Assembly: GCA_963725085.1 (NCBI GenBank)
Contig: CAVRXM010000004.1
Coordinates: 33,163 to 97,162 of the forward strand
Source: VRUE01 sp963725085
GTDB lineage: Bacteria; Actinomycetota; Thermoleophilia; Solirubrobacterales; 70-9
Direction: 5' to 3'
DNA length: 64,000 nucleotides
This document shows, piece by piece, positions 1-9,896 of this stretch. The first letter of the stretch is position 1; each line of letters begins with the position of its first letter. The position numbers and the translations under genes were made by a program. The notes beneath the pieces are model-generated. The model saw only the letters and a program-made list of their open reading frames with translations. It was not told the DNA's origin and did no database searches.

Positions 1-521
1 GCGCCTGGGAGGGGATCGACGTCCTCGGCGCCGCGACGGCGCTCGGCGTCGACCTGATCGCCCGCGCCGAGGACGCCGGCACCCTCCGCGAGCTGGCCCT
101 CGCCGCCGGGGCGATCGAGGTCGGCGAGGAGGCGTTCGAGATCCTCCGGATCGAGTCCGGGACCCCCCGCTTCGGCGCCGAGATGAGCACCGAGACGATG
201 CCGGCCGAGGCCGGGATCGTCGACGCCGCGGTCAGCTTCACGAAGGGCTGCTACATCGGCCAGGAGCCGGTCGCCCGGCTTCACTACAAGGGACGGCCGA
301 ATCGCCACCTGCGCGGGCTCGAGCTGAGCGCACCGGCCGAGCCCGGCGCCGAGCTCAAGCTCGGCGAGAGGACGGTCGGCAGCATCGGCAGCTCGAGCGT
401 CTCCCCCGCTCGCGGGCCGATCGCCCTCGCGATCGTCCGCCGCGAGGCCGAGCCCGGGACCGAGCTCGCGGTAGGTGAAGCTGGCGTTACGGCGCGCGTC
501 GTCGACTTGCCGTTCGGCTAG
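1..521 (+). CDS. ygfZ: YgfZ/GcvT-like folate-binding protein, C-terminal part
   Basis: The open frame runs in from before the window (codons in phase from base 3) and ends at the TAG at 519-521, so the N-terminus is missing. The motif KGCYIGQEPVARLHYKG is the hallmark of the YgfZ family, tetrahydrofolate-binding relatives of the glycine-cleavage T protein that help assemble or repair Fe-S clusters. After the motif comes the usual C-terminal beta-barrel (RHLRGLEL, then a G-rich SIGSSSVSP stretch). There is no sign of frame damage. A lone GcvT is unlikely because the CYxGQE motif is specific to YgfZ. A lipoprotein gene begins 11 bases downstream on the same strand. Confidence 0.9.
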   Translation, partial: AWEGIDVLGAATALGVDLIARAEDAGTLRELALAAGAIEVGEEAFEILRIESGTPRFGAEMSTETMPAEAGIVDAAVSFTKGCYIGQEPVARLHYKGRPNRHLRGLELSAPAEPGAELKLGERTVGSIGSSSVSPARGPIALAIVRREAEPGTELAVGEAGVTARVVDLPFG

Positions 522-532
522 ATTCCGCCCCG

Positions 533-1024
533 ATGGGTGGTCGGAGAGGCAGAGGGACGCTCGGGGGCGCCCTGCTCGCGATCGTCGCGCTGGGCGCGGC
601 GGGGTGCGGCGTCCAGGAACACCCGAACGAACAGCGGCCCTCGCCGTCGGCGCGGGTCAGCGTCGTCGTCACCGACAGCGGCGTCTCGGTGCAGCCGAAA
701 GCGATCGGCGTCGGGCCCGAACCCAACTCCCAGCTTCCCCAGAACAGCGAGACGAAGCAGCCGCCCCTGCACGCCGGCGGCCCGCTCGATGTCGTCATGG
801 TCGCCGCCAACCTCACCGACAGGAAGTCGGAACTCGTCCTCCGTGGCAACGGCACCGAAGCGAGCCTGGAAAATCTGTTCGCGAACAGCAACGGCTCGTT
901 CGAGGCGGCGCTGCGGCCGGGCACCTACACGATCAGCGCCGCCGGCATCCCCCGCGCCAAGGCCGCCCGCCTCCTGGTCGGCAGCTACCGCGCGTCGTCG
1001 GAGAACGACGTCCTCCTGCCCTAA
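533..1024 (+). CDS. Predicted secreted lipoprotein of unknown function
   Basis: This 163-residue protein starts with a basic N-terminus (MGGRRGRG), a hydrophobic core and a lipobox LGAAGC, which puts the lipidated cysteine at residue 25. The mature part opens with a charged, proline-rich linker and continues into a compact region rich in beta-type residues (PLDVVMVAANLTDRKSELV, ending FEAALRPGTYTISAAG), which looks like a small beta-sandwich. I do not recognise the family. It follows ygfZ by 11 bases and may share its transcript. The ATG at 533 is the only start that keeps the whole signal peptide. An unrelated long frame overlaps on the other strand and is a shadow. Confidence 0.75.
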   Translation: MGGRRGRGTLGGALLAIVALGAAGCGVQEHPNEQRPSPSARVSVVVTDSGVSVQPKAIGVGPEPNSQLPQNSETKQPPLHAGGPLDVVMVAANLTDRKSELVLRGNGTEASLENLFANSNGSFEAALRPGTYTISAAGIPRAKAARLLVGSYRASSENDVLLP

Positions 1025-1176
1025 GGCCAACCCCCTCCCCGCGGTCGCGTTGCAGCCCCTCGATGCGTCGAGTAGTGCATTGACCACGTAATAGAGGGCG
1101 AATGCAGCTCTCGATCCAGAGGGCCGCCATACCGGCCTCGACGCCGAGTGCGGGAACCGCCTTCGACGGAGTCAGA

Positions 1177-2367
1177 TCAGCCGTCGGCGGCCTCGCGCCA
1201 GCGCTCGGCGATCTCGCCGGCGTCGGTGCGCGGCGGGTCGAGCTCGCGCACTTCGCCCTGGCTCTCCGGGAGCCGCCGCGCGAAGTCGAAAACGCGTGAG
1301 GCGTGGCGCCAGAGCTTGCCCCGCGACCCGGTCATCCCGACCAGCTTGTCGTAGCTCTTGAATGCGGTCTGCAGATGGCGACCGTGCTGGTCGACCTGGT
1401 CGAACATCGCGACGAGATCCTCGGCGGCGTCGTTGAGAGCCATCGCCACCTGCTCGGTCTCCTCGCCGCGGCGTGCCTCGTGCGCCACCTGGGCGACGAA
1501 GCCGAGCGCCAAGCCCAGCTGCGATGGGGTGACCATGTAGACGCGATGGCGCTGGGCAAACTTCTCGATCGAGAAGTTCGGCAGGACCCGAAGCGCCTCG
1601 TAGGCGCCCTCGACGGGCACATAGAAGAAGACGATCGGAGTCCCCCGCTCGGCGACCTTCGCGTAGTCGCGTTTGGCCAGCTCCTCCGCCCTCGCCCGCA
1701 GCTTCCTCCCGTAGGCGAGGAGGCGCTCCTCGTTCTCGGCGTCGAGCGCCTCGTCGATGCCGGCGAGATCCTCGTCGAGGGCGAATTTCGCATCGACGAT
1801 GACGCTCGCGTCTCCGGCCCTGATCACGAAATCGGGGCGCAGCTTCCCATCGTCACCGGCGACCTGGCGCATGTAATCGCGGCCGCGCTCGAGCCCGAGG
1901 CTCTGGAGCTGGTTCTCCACCGCGAGCTCGCCGAAGGCGCCCCGGCTCTGGGGGTTGGCGATCCGCCGCGTCCAGGTCGTCATGCTCGCCTCGACCCGCT
2001 CGGCTCCGCTCGCCGCCTTCGAACTGTGGTCGAGAAGCTGGGGCAGCTTCTGCTGCTTGATCTCGTCGAGGTCGCGGCGAAGGTCGCCGACGTGTTTGTG
2101 CGTCTCGGCGATCCTGTCCTCGTCCGCGACGAGGAGCCGGTCGCGCTCGGCCTCGATCGCCTCGAGCCGTGCCGTGGCGGCCGCCAGCTTCTGCTCGCTC
2201 TCGGGCAGCGCCGCCGCCTTCTGGGAGAGCTCCTCGCGCTCGGCGGCGACGGAGTCCCGCTCCGCCCGGGCCTGCTCGAGGTCGCCGCCGAGGCGCGAGG
2301 CGCGCGCGGCGAGGAATGCGGCGAGCCCACCGACCAGCAGCAGCGCGATTAGCAGCACAATTGTCAT
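1177..2367 (-). CDS. rmuC: RmuC family DNA recombination protein
   Basis: The 396-residue protein has the RmuC layout: an N-terminal membrane anchor (about residues 2-20, MTIVLLIALLLVGGLAAFLA), a long charged coiled coil (about 25-110, rich in Glu, Arg and Ala), then the nuclease-like RmuC domain. The domain holds GAFGELAVENQLQ and KLRPDFVIRAGD...IVDAKFALD; the D-x-K pattern resembles PD-(D/E)xK nucleases. In E. coli, RmuC limits rearrangements at inverted repeats. The gene is transcribed away from ccr, with the two starts sharing an upstream region that contains an inverted repeat. Length and motifs are normal for the family. Confidence 0.92.
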   Translation of the reverse strand: MTIVLLIALLLVGGLAAFLAARASRLGGDLEQARAERDSVAAEREELSQKAAALPESEQKLAAATARLEAIEAERDRLLVADEDRIAETHKHVGDLRRDLDEIKQQKLPQLLDHSSKAASGAERVEASMTTWTRRIANPQSRGAFGELAVENQLQSLGLERGRDYMRQVAGDDGKLRPDFVIRAGDASVIVDAKFALDEDLAGIDEALDAENEERLLAYGRKLRARAEELAKRDYAKVAERGTPIVFFYVPVEGAYEALRVLPNFSIEKFAQRHRVYMVTPSQLGLALGFVAQVAHEARRGEETEQVAMALNDAAEDLVAMFDQVDQHGRHLQTAFKSYDKLVGMTGSRGKLWRHASRVFDFARRLPESQGEVRELDPPRTDAGEIAERWREAADG

Positions 2368-2374
2368 CGGGTCC

Positions 2375-2398
2375 CCTTCATCGTCGAACTTATGAAGG
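2375..2398. promoter_or_regulatory. Inverted repeat in the rmuC/ccr divergent promoter region
   Basis: CCTTCAT (2375-2381) and ATGAAGG (2392-2398) form a perfect 7-base inverted repeat with a 10-base spacer, between the divergent starts of rmuC and ccr. It could be an operator. It contains the upstream ATG at 2392 that would otherwise be the longest possible ccr start, which argues against using that start. Confidence 0.3.
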
Positions 2399-2484
2399 TA
2401 GTCGCCGCTGCGGACGAGAACCTGACGCGGGGCCTTGATCTAGGATTGCCGCCGGTCACCAACTCAACCCTCGGAGGAGCCGGT

Positions 2485-3747
2485 TTGGCAGTCGATACGA
2501 GCGCAGTCGCGAAGTTGGATGTGGAGCCCGGAACCCTGCCGGAGACGATGGCGGCGTGGGTGATCCGCCAGGACCGCGAGGGCGAGCCGACCGACGCCTT
2601 CCAGCTCGAGCAGATCGAGGTCCCGGAGCCCGGCGCCTTCGAGGTGATCGTCCGGGTAATGGCGGCCGGCGTCAACTTCAACAACGTCTGGGCGGCTCTC
2701 GGCAAACCGGTCTCGGTCTTCGGCTACGGCGACCACCCCGAGTACGGGCACCACATCGGCGGCTCCGACGCGTCGGGGATCGTCTGGAAGGTCGGCGAGG
2801 GCGTCACCCGCTGGAAGCCCGGCGACGAGGTCGTGATCCACTGCAACCAGGCCTCCTACGAGGACGTCGAGGTCCATGGCCTCGACCCGCTCGCCGCTCC
2901 GAGCCAGAAGATCTGGGGATACGAGACGACCTGGGGCTCCTTCGCCCAGTTCACCAAGGTCCAGGCGCAGCAGCTCCTCCCCCGCCCCCAGAACCTCTCC
3001 TGGGTCGACTCCTCGGCCTACGGCCTGACCTACTTCACCGCCTACCGGATGCTGATCGACCAGTGCAAGCTCCAGCCCGGCCACAACGTCCTCATCTGGG
3101 GCGCCGCCGGCGGCCTCGGCGTCTTCGCGACCCAGCTCTGCAAGGCCGCCGGGGCCAACGCGGTCGGTGTCGTCTCCTCGGCCGAGAAGGGGGAGCTCGT
3201 CAAGCAGCTCGGCGCCGTCGACTACATCGACCGCAACGAGTTCGGCGCGATGATGCGGACCGACGAGAACCTCGCCGACCCGGCGGCGGACAAGGAGCGC
3301 TTCAAGGCCTCGCGCGCGTTCGCGAAACGGGTCAAGGAGATCCTCGGCGACGCGCCCGACATCGTCTTCGAGCACGTCGGCCGCGCGACCTTCCCGACCT
3401 CGGTCTTCGTCGTCAAGCCATTCGGAAAAGTGGTCATCTGCGGCGCCACCTCGGGCTTCCAGCTCGACTTCGACGTCCGCTACCTCTGGATGCGCCAGAA
3501 GCGGATCATCGGCTCGCACTTCGCCAACGCCTACGAGTGCATGCGGGCCAACCAGCTGATGGCCGAGGGCAAGATCCGGCCCGTGATCTGGAAAACGATG
3601 GCCTTCGACGGCGTCGCCGATGCCCACCAGCTCCTGCACGAAAACAAGCACCTCGGCAAGATCTCGATCCTGGTCGGCGCCGAATCCGAGGATGAGGGGC
3701 GCAATGAGGAGGGCTCGGGCGCGATCAGGGCCGAGGTGGGAGCATGA
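2485..3747 (+). CDS. ccr: Crotonyl-CoA carboxylase/reductase (Ccr)
   Basis: Ccr makes ethylmalonyl-CoA from crotonyl-CoA, CO2 and NADPH, the defining step of the ethylmalonyl-CoA pathway. The protein matches the Ccr branch of the MDR superfamily throughout: MAAGVNFNNVWAALGKPVSVF, SDASGIVWKVGEGVTRW, GDEVVIHCNQ, WGYET, the Rossmann loop WGAAGGLGVFATQL, and RYLWMRQKRIIGSHFAN. By alignment from memory with characterised Ccr, the Asn of the NFNN segment, the Tyr-Glu of WGYET and the His of GSHFAN occupy the CO2-pocket positions. I chose the TTG at 2485, which has GGAGGAG (2473-2479) five bases before it. The ATG at 2392 would add 31 unconserved residues and lies in an inverted repeat. A Streptomyces-type plain crotonyl reductase role is possible but less likely beside ecm. 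Confidence 0.93.
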   Translation: MAVDTSAVAKLDVEPGTLPETMAAWVIRQDREGEPTDAFQLEQIEVPEPGAFEVIVRVMAAGVNFNNVWAALGKPVSVFGYGDHPEYGHHIGGSDASGIVWKVGEGVTRWKPGDEVVIHCNQASYEDVEVHGLDPLAAPSQKIWGYETTWGSFAQFTKVQAQQLLPRPQNLSWVDSSAYGLTYFTAYRMLIDQCKLQPGHNVLIWGAAGGLGVFATQLCKAAGANAVGVVSSAEKGELVKQLGAVDYIDRNEFGAMMRTDENLADPAADKERFKASRAFAKRVKEILGDAPDIVFEHVGRATFPTSVFVVKPFGKVVICGATSGFQLDFDVRYLWMRQKRIIGSHFANAYECMRANQLMAEGKIRPVIWKTMAFDGVADAHQLLHENKHLGKISILVGAESEDEGRNEEGSGAIRAEVGA

Positions 3748-3781
3748 GCCCGATGCGAGCTAGCAAGGAGAGGAGTTCCTG

Positions 3782-4065
3782 ATGGCGGAGGTCTGCACGC
3801 TCGATTGGCACATCGCCCCGTTCCGGGCCGACCGCTGGCTCGACCTCTGGGAACCGGCGGCGGCGAAGATGCCCGCCTACGGCGCCCGCAGCTGGTCCCT
3901 GACCCGCTCGATCGACGATCCGCTCGCCTTTCGACAGGACTCGATCTGGGACAGCCGGACGGACTTCGAACGCTACTGGTACTCGGAGGAGATCGAGGCG
4001 GCACGGGCGAGCATCATCGACATGCACGACCTGCCGATCCTCCCCGCCTGGAGCACCGTCGTTAG
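3782..4065 (+). CDS. Small ABM-like (dimeric alpha/beta barrel) protein, 3' end frameshifted
   Basis: The start has a strong ribosome site (GGAGAGGAG) and follows ccr by 34 bases, so it probably shares the ccr transcript. The roughly 94 sensible residues (MAEVCTLDWHIAPF..., then DSRTDFERYWYSEEIE and LPILPAWSTVV) look like a ferredoxin-like dimeric barrel of the antibiotic-biosynthesis-monooxygenase type. The assignment is weak and no catalytic residue can be named. The frame then runs without a stop to 4738, straight through the convergent gene. Stops exist in the two other frames at 4063-4065 and 4074-4076, so a one-base error near 4060 most likely hides the true end. Confidence 0.55.
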
Positions 4066-4081
4066 TCGAGGAGTAGCGGGG

Positions 4082-6792
4082 TCAGCCCTTCGGCGGGAGG
4101 ATCTTCCAGCTGAACTTCGACGGCGTGGAGTCGGTCAGTCCGCCCGCCGAGGCCCAGACCTTGAAGGTGTGCTTGCCGGGCTTGAGGCGCTTGTAGGTCT
4201 TCGGCGAGCGGCAGGCGGCCTTGGCCTTGCCGTCGAGCTTGCAGGTGAAGGTCGCCCCCGCCGTGTCGGCGGCGAAGACGAACTTCGCAGTGGTCGTGCG
4301 GGTGCTCTTCGGGGGGTGCTTGCGCAGCGTGGTGACGGGCGGCTGGGGAGTCGGGGTCGGCGGCGGGGGCGGCGGGGGCGGGCGTCCGCGTGGAATAGAC
4401 CGCGGTGTAGGTCCCGGGGGCGTTCGCCAGGATCGTGTGGCTGCGGGCACCCTGGTCGGACCAGCTCTGCCAGGTGTAGGTCTGGCCGTTCAGATCGGCC
4501 GTCTGCGGCGCGGAGAGGACGGATTGCGGCGCCTTCGATCTGCGGGACGTCGAACGGCGCCGGCTGCAGAGGAGGCCGGCGACGAGCGGGATCCCGGGCT
4601 GGTTCGGAGGCGATTTGCACGTCGACCGTGCGCGGGTCGATTTGCGCAGCGTCTTGGTCGCCGCGAGAGCCCTCGTTTGTCGGTGACGCGGAGGCTGATT
4701 TCGATGTAGGAGGGATAGTCGTGCTCGGGGCGCGGTGAATTCCGGCGATGCGGATGCCGGCGAAGGTCTGCAGCGGGTGCGCGTGGCAGGCGGTCGGGTG
4801 CGCCGGGTCGGGGCAGTGGAGCCATGCGGGTCACCCAGTAGTAAGGTAGCGGCGCGTTGATCGGCACCTGCGTTCCACCAACGGTTTCCGTCGACTGCCG
4901 CGCCGAGGTGGATGTCGTTCCCGACGCTCCAGCTGAAACGAGGGCAGGGGTTTGGTGATTTTCGGCACCGGCGGTTTGTCGCCCGGGTAGACGGTCACGC
5001 GGGAGATGCTTGTGAAGCCTTCTTCGTCTTCGACCCGGACAGCGATCACCCGGTTCGGGCTCAGGCCTTCGCCTTCGCGGCTTTCCTGTTCGGCTTCGGT
5101 GAACGTCAGCGTCTGCGTATTTTCAGTTCCGGAGAGCTCGAACGTGCCGTCTTCGTCGAGGTCCCATTCGTAAGTCGAGCGGTTGGCCTCGGGGTCGCTC
5201 GAGGCGGTCGCGTCGAGTGGTGGTTTCGAATTTGCCGCCGGAGTCGTAGAGCCCGTAGGGCGGTTCGGCCACCAGGCGCGCGGTCGGCGCGTTGGGTTTG
5301 TAGGCGATCCGATGGATCGAGCCGTCGAGTCCCTTCTTCGCTGAGGAGGTCGGCGTAGTAGAGGTCGCCGTCGGGTCCTTCGGCGATCGTCGACCCCCGG
5401 ATAGATCTTGCTCTCGCGCATGAAGCGTTCGGTCGTCGTGGGGTCGGGGTGTCCATCTTCGCCTGGGAGCATGACCCAGATGCAGCCGCGGACGGCGTCG
5501 GCGAAGAAGAGCGCGCCCTTGTATTCGGCCGGGAACTGTTCGCCCTCGTAGAAGGAGAGCCCGCTGATCGCCGAGCCCGAGTCGGTCGGGCATTGGTCTT
5601 CGGGCACCACCGTCTGTTCGTGGCTGTAGGTGAAGAACGGCTGCGGGAACGAGTCCGGTTCGTTCGCGTACATCGCGTTCGCAGACGTTGAGCCCGAGTT
5701 CCTTGAACTGGAACTGGCGCTCGGATCCCCTCGTAGCAGGGCCAGCCGGAGTTGTAGAGGGAGGTCGGCGGCGCCTGGAAACGGTCGATCTCCTCGATCT
5801 CCGAGGAGCCGACGTTGCCCGTGTAGATTTCGCCGCTGGTCGGGTCGAAGGTGAAGCGGAACGGGTTGCGAAAGCCCTTGGCAACGATGCGTTCGCGTGT
5901 TTTTGTCGCCATTCCGCTGCCAGCGGGTTGCCGGGAAGGCGGCGCCGGTGTCGGGATCGACCCGGAGGATCGCGCCGTTGAGCAGTTTCAGGTTTTGCGA
6001 TCGCAGCGCTCCGCCCTGCGCGTCGGGGTCTTGCGTGGCCGCCTTCTTCCGGGCCCCCTTTCTCCGTGGGCGGATCGCCGCAGGGGTTCGGCGAGGATTG
6101 CAAGCTGGCCGTAGTCGGGGATCGATTCGAAGGCGGCGCCGTCGCCGCCGCTGACGTAGAGCGCGCCTTCGGGGCCGAACCGGAGCTCGCCGATCGAGTG
6201 CGAGGAGAACTGCTGGCACCAGCCCTGGAGAAGTTCTTTCTCTGCCGGCCGCCCTTCTTCTTCTTTCGCATGGTTCGGGTTCGTCGGGTCTTCTTCGAGG
6301 CGGACGAGGCGGCCGCTGACCAGGCAGTTGTCGCTGGCGTTCTGGCCGGGACAGTCGGGGTCGCCGCTTTTGCCCGGTTCGCCGTATTTCGGGTCTGCCG
6401 GGTTCCACGGTTCGCCCAGCACGTGGTCCTAGGTGTAGAGCGCGTAGACGTAGCGATGGCCTTCTTCGTCGAATTTCGGGTCGAGTTCGATGCCGAGCAG
6501 GCCGCGATCGCCGTTGTCGTAGACGTCGCCGCGCAGGTCGGCGAAGACCGTGGGGGTTTCGGCTTCGAGGTTTTCGTAGACGAGGATCTCTGCCGGGCTT
6601 GCTGGCGACGAAGACCCGGCCGTCGGGGGCGAAGCGGAAGTTGACCGGCTGTTCGATTCCTTTGAAGACGACTTCATCCTGGAACCCGGGCGGCAGCGCA
6701 GGATCGGCGCCGGCGAGCGCCGGGAACAGCGGCAGCACGGCCAACGCCGTCAGCAGGCCGAGAATTCCGCGGCGCAGCCCAGCCGGCCTCAC
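4082..6792 (-). pseudogene. Secreted PQQ/glucose-sorbosone dehydrogenase-like protein with PKD and Ig-like domains, many frameshifts
   Basis: The start (ATG 6790-6792) encodes a clear signal peptide ending near LAGADPALPPGF. Following homology across frames gives a GSDH-type six-bladed propeller (PVNFRFAPDGRVFVASKPG; GLLGIELDPKFDEEGHRYV; GFRNPFRFTFDPTSGEIY; then FFADAVRGCIWV), a PKD-like domain (YEWDLDEDGTFELSG), a beta-sandwich around NGQTYTWQSWSDQG, and a C-terminal Ig-like domain (ATFTCKLDGKAKAACRSP ... KPGKHTFKVWA) ending at 4082. At least nine frame changes and an in-frame TAG at 6429-6431 break it. Because conserved sequence continues across every break, sequencing error is as likely as true decay. 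If intact it would be an exported sugar oxidase or a propeller binding protein. The start overlaps the clpS stop (ATGA). Confidence 0.7.
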
Positions 6793-7079
6793 GAGCGCTC
6801 CAGCGGGGCCATGGTCAGCCCCGCCGAATCGAGCTGCTGCCAGTAGTGCTCGGCGGTCTCTCGCGGCCCGCTCCAGACGATCGCCTGGCCGCTGCTGTGG
6901 ATCTGCTCGGCGATCGCGTGGCCGCGCTCGAGGGTCACGTTCGGGAGGACGCTGGCCAGCGTCCTGGCGACGTGGTCGAAGGTGTTGTGGTTGTCGTTGC
7001 GGACGATCACCCGCCAGTCACCGCCCAGCCCCGATCCCGGACCGCCCTGACGGGGTCGCTCGATGGTGGTCGTCGACAC
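6789..7079 (-). CDS. clpS: ATP-dependent Clp protease adaptor ClpS
   Basis: ClpS delivers N-degron substrates to ClpA/ClpC-ClpP. The 96-residue protein has the family core: WRVIVRNDNHNTFDHV (residues 22-37, substrate-pocket Asn28-Asp29), IHSSGQAIVWSG (His61 is the conserved pocket His) and the C-terminal GLTMAPLE. About 20 N-terminal residues are a flexible, Gly-rich lead. The stop overlaps the ATG of the secreted dehydrogenase-like gene by four bases (ATGA), implying translational coupling to an apparently unrelated exported protein. The upstream neighbour on the same strand is another secreted protein, 18 bases away, so the three may form one transcript. Confidence 0.93.
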   Translation of the reverse strand: MSTTTIERPRQGGPGSGLGGDWRVIVRNDNHNTFDHVARTLASVLPNVTLERGHAIAEQIHSSGQAIVWSGPRETAEHYWQQLDSAGLTMAPLERS

Positions 7080-7097
7080 GGCGCAAATTATGGCGTC

Positions 7098-7799
7098 CTA
7101 TTCGAACGGGTTCGGGACTCGGACGACGATGTCGTCGAAGCTCCCGACCAGCCCCTTGGCCGCCTTCGAGGCCCCGATCGAGAACGCCGCGGAGCGCCCC
7201 TGGAGTTCGCCCGCGGCATCGTCGGTGACGTCGGCGACCTTGGTCTGGCCGACAAAGGCGAGGACGTGGCAGGAGCCCTTGTCGGGGCCGCTGGTCACGT
7301 TGAACGCGCGCAGCCGCAGTTCGCTCGGTTCGTTGATCCCCTTGATCGCGTCGACTCCCTTGGTGATTTCGAGGTACTCGGTGTGCCCGTTGGGGAGGGT
7401 CTTGCGGAGTTGGGCCTTGCGCTGCAGCGGGTAGACGGCGAGCTGGTAGTGGGCGCCCTGTTCCCCCGCCCGCACGTCGACCGCGAGAAAGGCCTTCTTG
7501 CGAAGCGCCTTCGGCGTGCCGCTGAGCAGGCGGGCGGTCGCGCCGATTTCGAGGTCGCGCCCGATCACCGGGGTCCGCAGCGAGCATTCCTCGGTGCGCT
7601 TGCCGAGCGTCACCCGCAGCGCGTCTTCGGAGCCCCCGCGATTGCAGCTCTGGCCGCTCAGCTTGCGGATCTCTTCGCGCTGGGCGTCGGTTCCCATCGC
7701 GTTGCGGTAGACGCCGACCGGCGCCGCGGCCGCCGCCGCGGTGGTCGCCAATGTGCCCACGAATAGAGCCAAAACCGCTGTCTTACGCCGAATTTTCAT
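7098..7799 (-). CDS. Secreted protein of unknown function
   Basis: The 233-residue protein begins with a signal peptide (MKIRRKTAVLALFVGTLATTAAAAAAP, cleavage probably after the Ala run). The mature part includes a cysteine-containing section around QSCNRGGSEDALRV. It ends in a pattern (GRSAAFSIGASKAAKGLVGSFDDIVVRVP) resembling the last strands of concanavalin-like/LamG sandwiches, where the final SFDDI strand is common. That fold suggestion is inference. I do not recognise the family. It lies just upstream of clpS on the same strand and diverges from ecm across an 83-base gap that must hold promoters for both. Confidence 0.7.
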   Translation of the reverse strand: MKIRRKTAVLALFVGTLATTAAAAAAPVGVYRNAMGTDAQREEIRKLSGQSCNRGGSEDALRVTLGKRTEECSLRTPVIGRDLEIGATARLLSGTPKALRKKAFLAVDVRAGEQGAHYQLAVYPLQRKAQLRKTLPNGHTEYLEITKGVDAIKGINEPSELRLRAFNVTSGPDKGSCHVLAFVGQTKVADVTDDAAGELQGRSAAFSIGASKAAKGLVGSFDDIVVRVPNPFE

Positions 7800-7882
7800 C
7801 GTCGGAGCCTAAACACAGCCCCCGGCAAAAGAATGCGCGGAGTGACCGATGAACGCAGACTTTCCCCGTCACCCAAATATCA

Positions 7883-9887
7883 TTGGCGACGATGTCGGAT
7901 CACCGCCTGCCAGAGCCGGATCGCCCATGGGTGATGCGCACCTATGCCGGCCACTCCGATGCACGGCGCTCGAACGAGCTCTACCGCCGCAACCTCGAAA
8001 AGGGGCAGACCGGCCTCTCGGTCGCGTTCGACCTCCCGACCCAGACCGGATATGACCCCGACCACGTCCTCGCCCGCGGCGAGGTCGGCAAGGTCGGCGT
8101 CTCGATCGTCAACAAGGGCGATATGCACGCGCTCCTCGACGGCATTCCGCTCGACGAGATGAACACCTCGATGACGATCAACGCGACCGCCGCCTGGCTC
8201 CTCGCCCTCTACATCGTGGTTGCCGAGGAGAACGGGGTCGACCGCTCCAAGCTCAAGGGCACGACCCAGAACGACATCATCAAGGAGTACCTCTCGCGCG
8301 GCACCTACGCCTTCCCGCCCGAGCCCTCGATGCGGCTGATCGCCGACATGGTCGCGTTCACCGTCAACGAGGTACCGGAGCTGGAACCCGACGAACATCT
8401 GCAGCTACCACCTGCAGGAGGCCGGGGCGACGCCGGTCCAGGAGATCGCCTACGCGCTCTCGACCGGGATCGCCGTCCTCGACGAGGTGAAGGCGCGCGG
8501 CCAGGTCGCCGATGCCGACTTCCCGAAGGTGTTCGGCCGGATCTCGTTCTTCGTCAACGCCGGCATCAGGCTGATCGAGGAGATCGCCAAGCTGCGGGCG
8601 ATGGGCCGGCTCTGGAACGAGATCGGCCGCGAGCGCTACGGCGTCAGCGACGAGAAGATGCTGCGGTTCCGCTACGGCGTCCAGGTCAACAGCCTCGGCC
8701 TGACCGAGGCCCAGCCCGAGAACAACATCCAGCGGATCGTGCTCGAGGCCCTCGCCGTGACCCTCAGCCGCGACGCCCGCGCCCGCGCGATCCAACTGCC
8801 GGCGTGGAATGAGGCGATGGGGCTGCCGCGTCCCTGGGATCAGCAGTGGAGCCTGCGGATCCAGCAGGTCCTCGCCAACGAGACCGATCTGCTCGAGTAC
8901 CCCGACGTCTTCGAGGGCTCGAGGGTGATGGACGGCCTCGTCGAGGAGCTGAGCGAGGGCGCCCGGGCCGAGATGGCCGTCGTCGAGGAGCACGGCGGCG
9001 CCGTCGCCGCGGTCCCCTACATGAAGGCCCGCCTGGTCGAGTCGCACCGCGAGCGGGTGGCGCGGATCGAGTCCGGCGAGCTGAAGGTGATCGGCCAGAA
9101 CAGCTTCACCGAGACCGAGGACTCGCCGCTCACCGCCGGCGCCGACGGCGGCATCCTCACCCCCGATCCCGAGGTCGAGCGGGAGCGGGTCGAGGCGCTC
9201 GAGGCCTGGAAGGCCGAGCGCGACGAGGGGACGGTGCGGACCGCGCTCGAGGAGCTGGCGCGGGTCGCGGCGGCCGAGGGCGAGAACATCATGCCGGCGA
9301 CAATCGAGGCCGCGAAAGCGGGCGCCACCACCGGCGAGTGGGCGGCGGCGCTGCGTGAGATCTTCGGCGCCTACCGCGCCCCGACCGGGGTCGACGGGGC
9401 GGCGCCGCCGGCCGACCCAGGCCAACTCGCCGAGATCCGCGGCCGAGTCGACGAGGTCTCCTCGGAGATCGGGCACCGGATCAAGATCCTGGTCGGCAAG
9501 CCCGGCCTCGACGGCCACTCGAACGGGTCCGAGCAGATCGCGCTCCGCGCCCGCGACGCCGGGATGGAGGTCATCTACCAGGGGATCCGGCTGACCCCCG
9601 AGGAGATCGCCGAGTCGGCGCTTCAGGAGGACGTCGACGTCGTCGGGCTCTCGATCCTCTCCGGCTCCCACCTCGAGCTGATCCCCGAGGTCGTGCGCAG
9701 GCTGCACGAGGAGGGCGCCGACGTCCCGGTCGTGGTCGGCGGGATCATCCCTCCGGCCGACGCCGAGCGGCTGCGCGCGGCCGGGGTCGACGGCGTCTAC
9801 ACGCCGAAGGACTTCGACATCAACCGGATCATGGGCGAGATCGTCGAACTCGTCCACCGCCGCGCCGCCGCCGGCGCCGCCGCCTGA
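7883..9887 (+). CDS. ecm: Ethylmalonyl-CoA mutase (B12-dependent), one frameshift
   Basis: This is a MeaA/Ecm-type coenzyme-B12 mutase converting (2R)-ethylmalonyl-CoA to methylsuccinyl-CoA. The N-terminal barrel has RTYAGHSDARRSNELYRRN, SVAFDLPTQTGYDPDHV and DEMNTSMTINATA. The C-terminal cobalamin domain carries GKPGLDGHSNGSEQIA (the DxHxxG cobalt-ligand motif), then SGSH and VVVGGIIPPADA. Single-chain layout and wording follow Ecm rather than the two-subunit methylmalonyl-CoA mutase; absolute substrate assignment is inference. The frame changes at about 8381: one base too many (or two too few) separates VNEVPE from WNPTNICSYHLQEAG, which is conserved, so a sequencing error is likely. Start is TTG 7883 or ATG 7892. 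Reconstructed length is about 668 residues. Confidence 0.92.
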
Positions 9888-9896
9888 CCCGCCCGA

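Noticed and set aside
2392..2484. ATG at 2392 as the ccr start
   Set aside because: It has no ribosome site, lies in an inverted repeat and adds unconserved residues. The TTG at 2485 has GGAGGAG at good spacing.
4066..4738. Continuation of the small ABM-like gene to a 318-residue protein
   Set aside because: The added part is Arg/Gly-rich and antisense to recognisable Ig-like sequence of the convergent gene.
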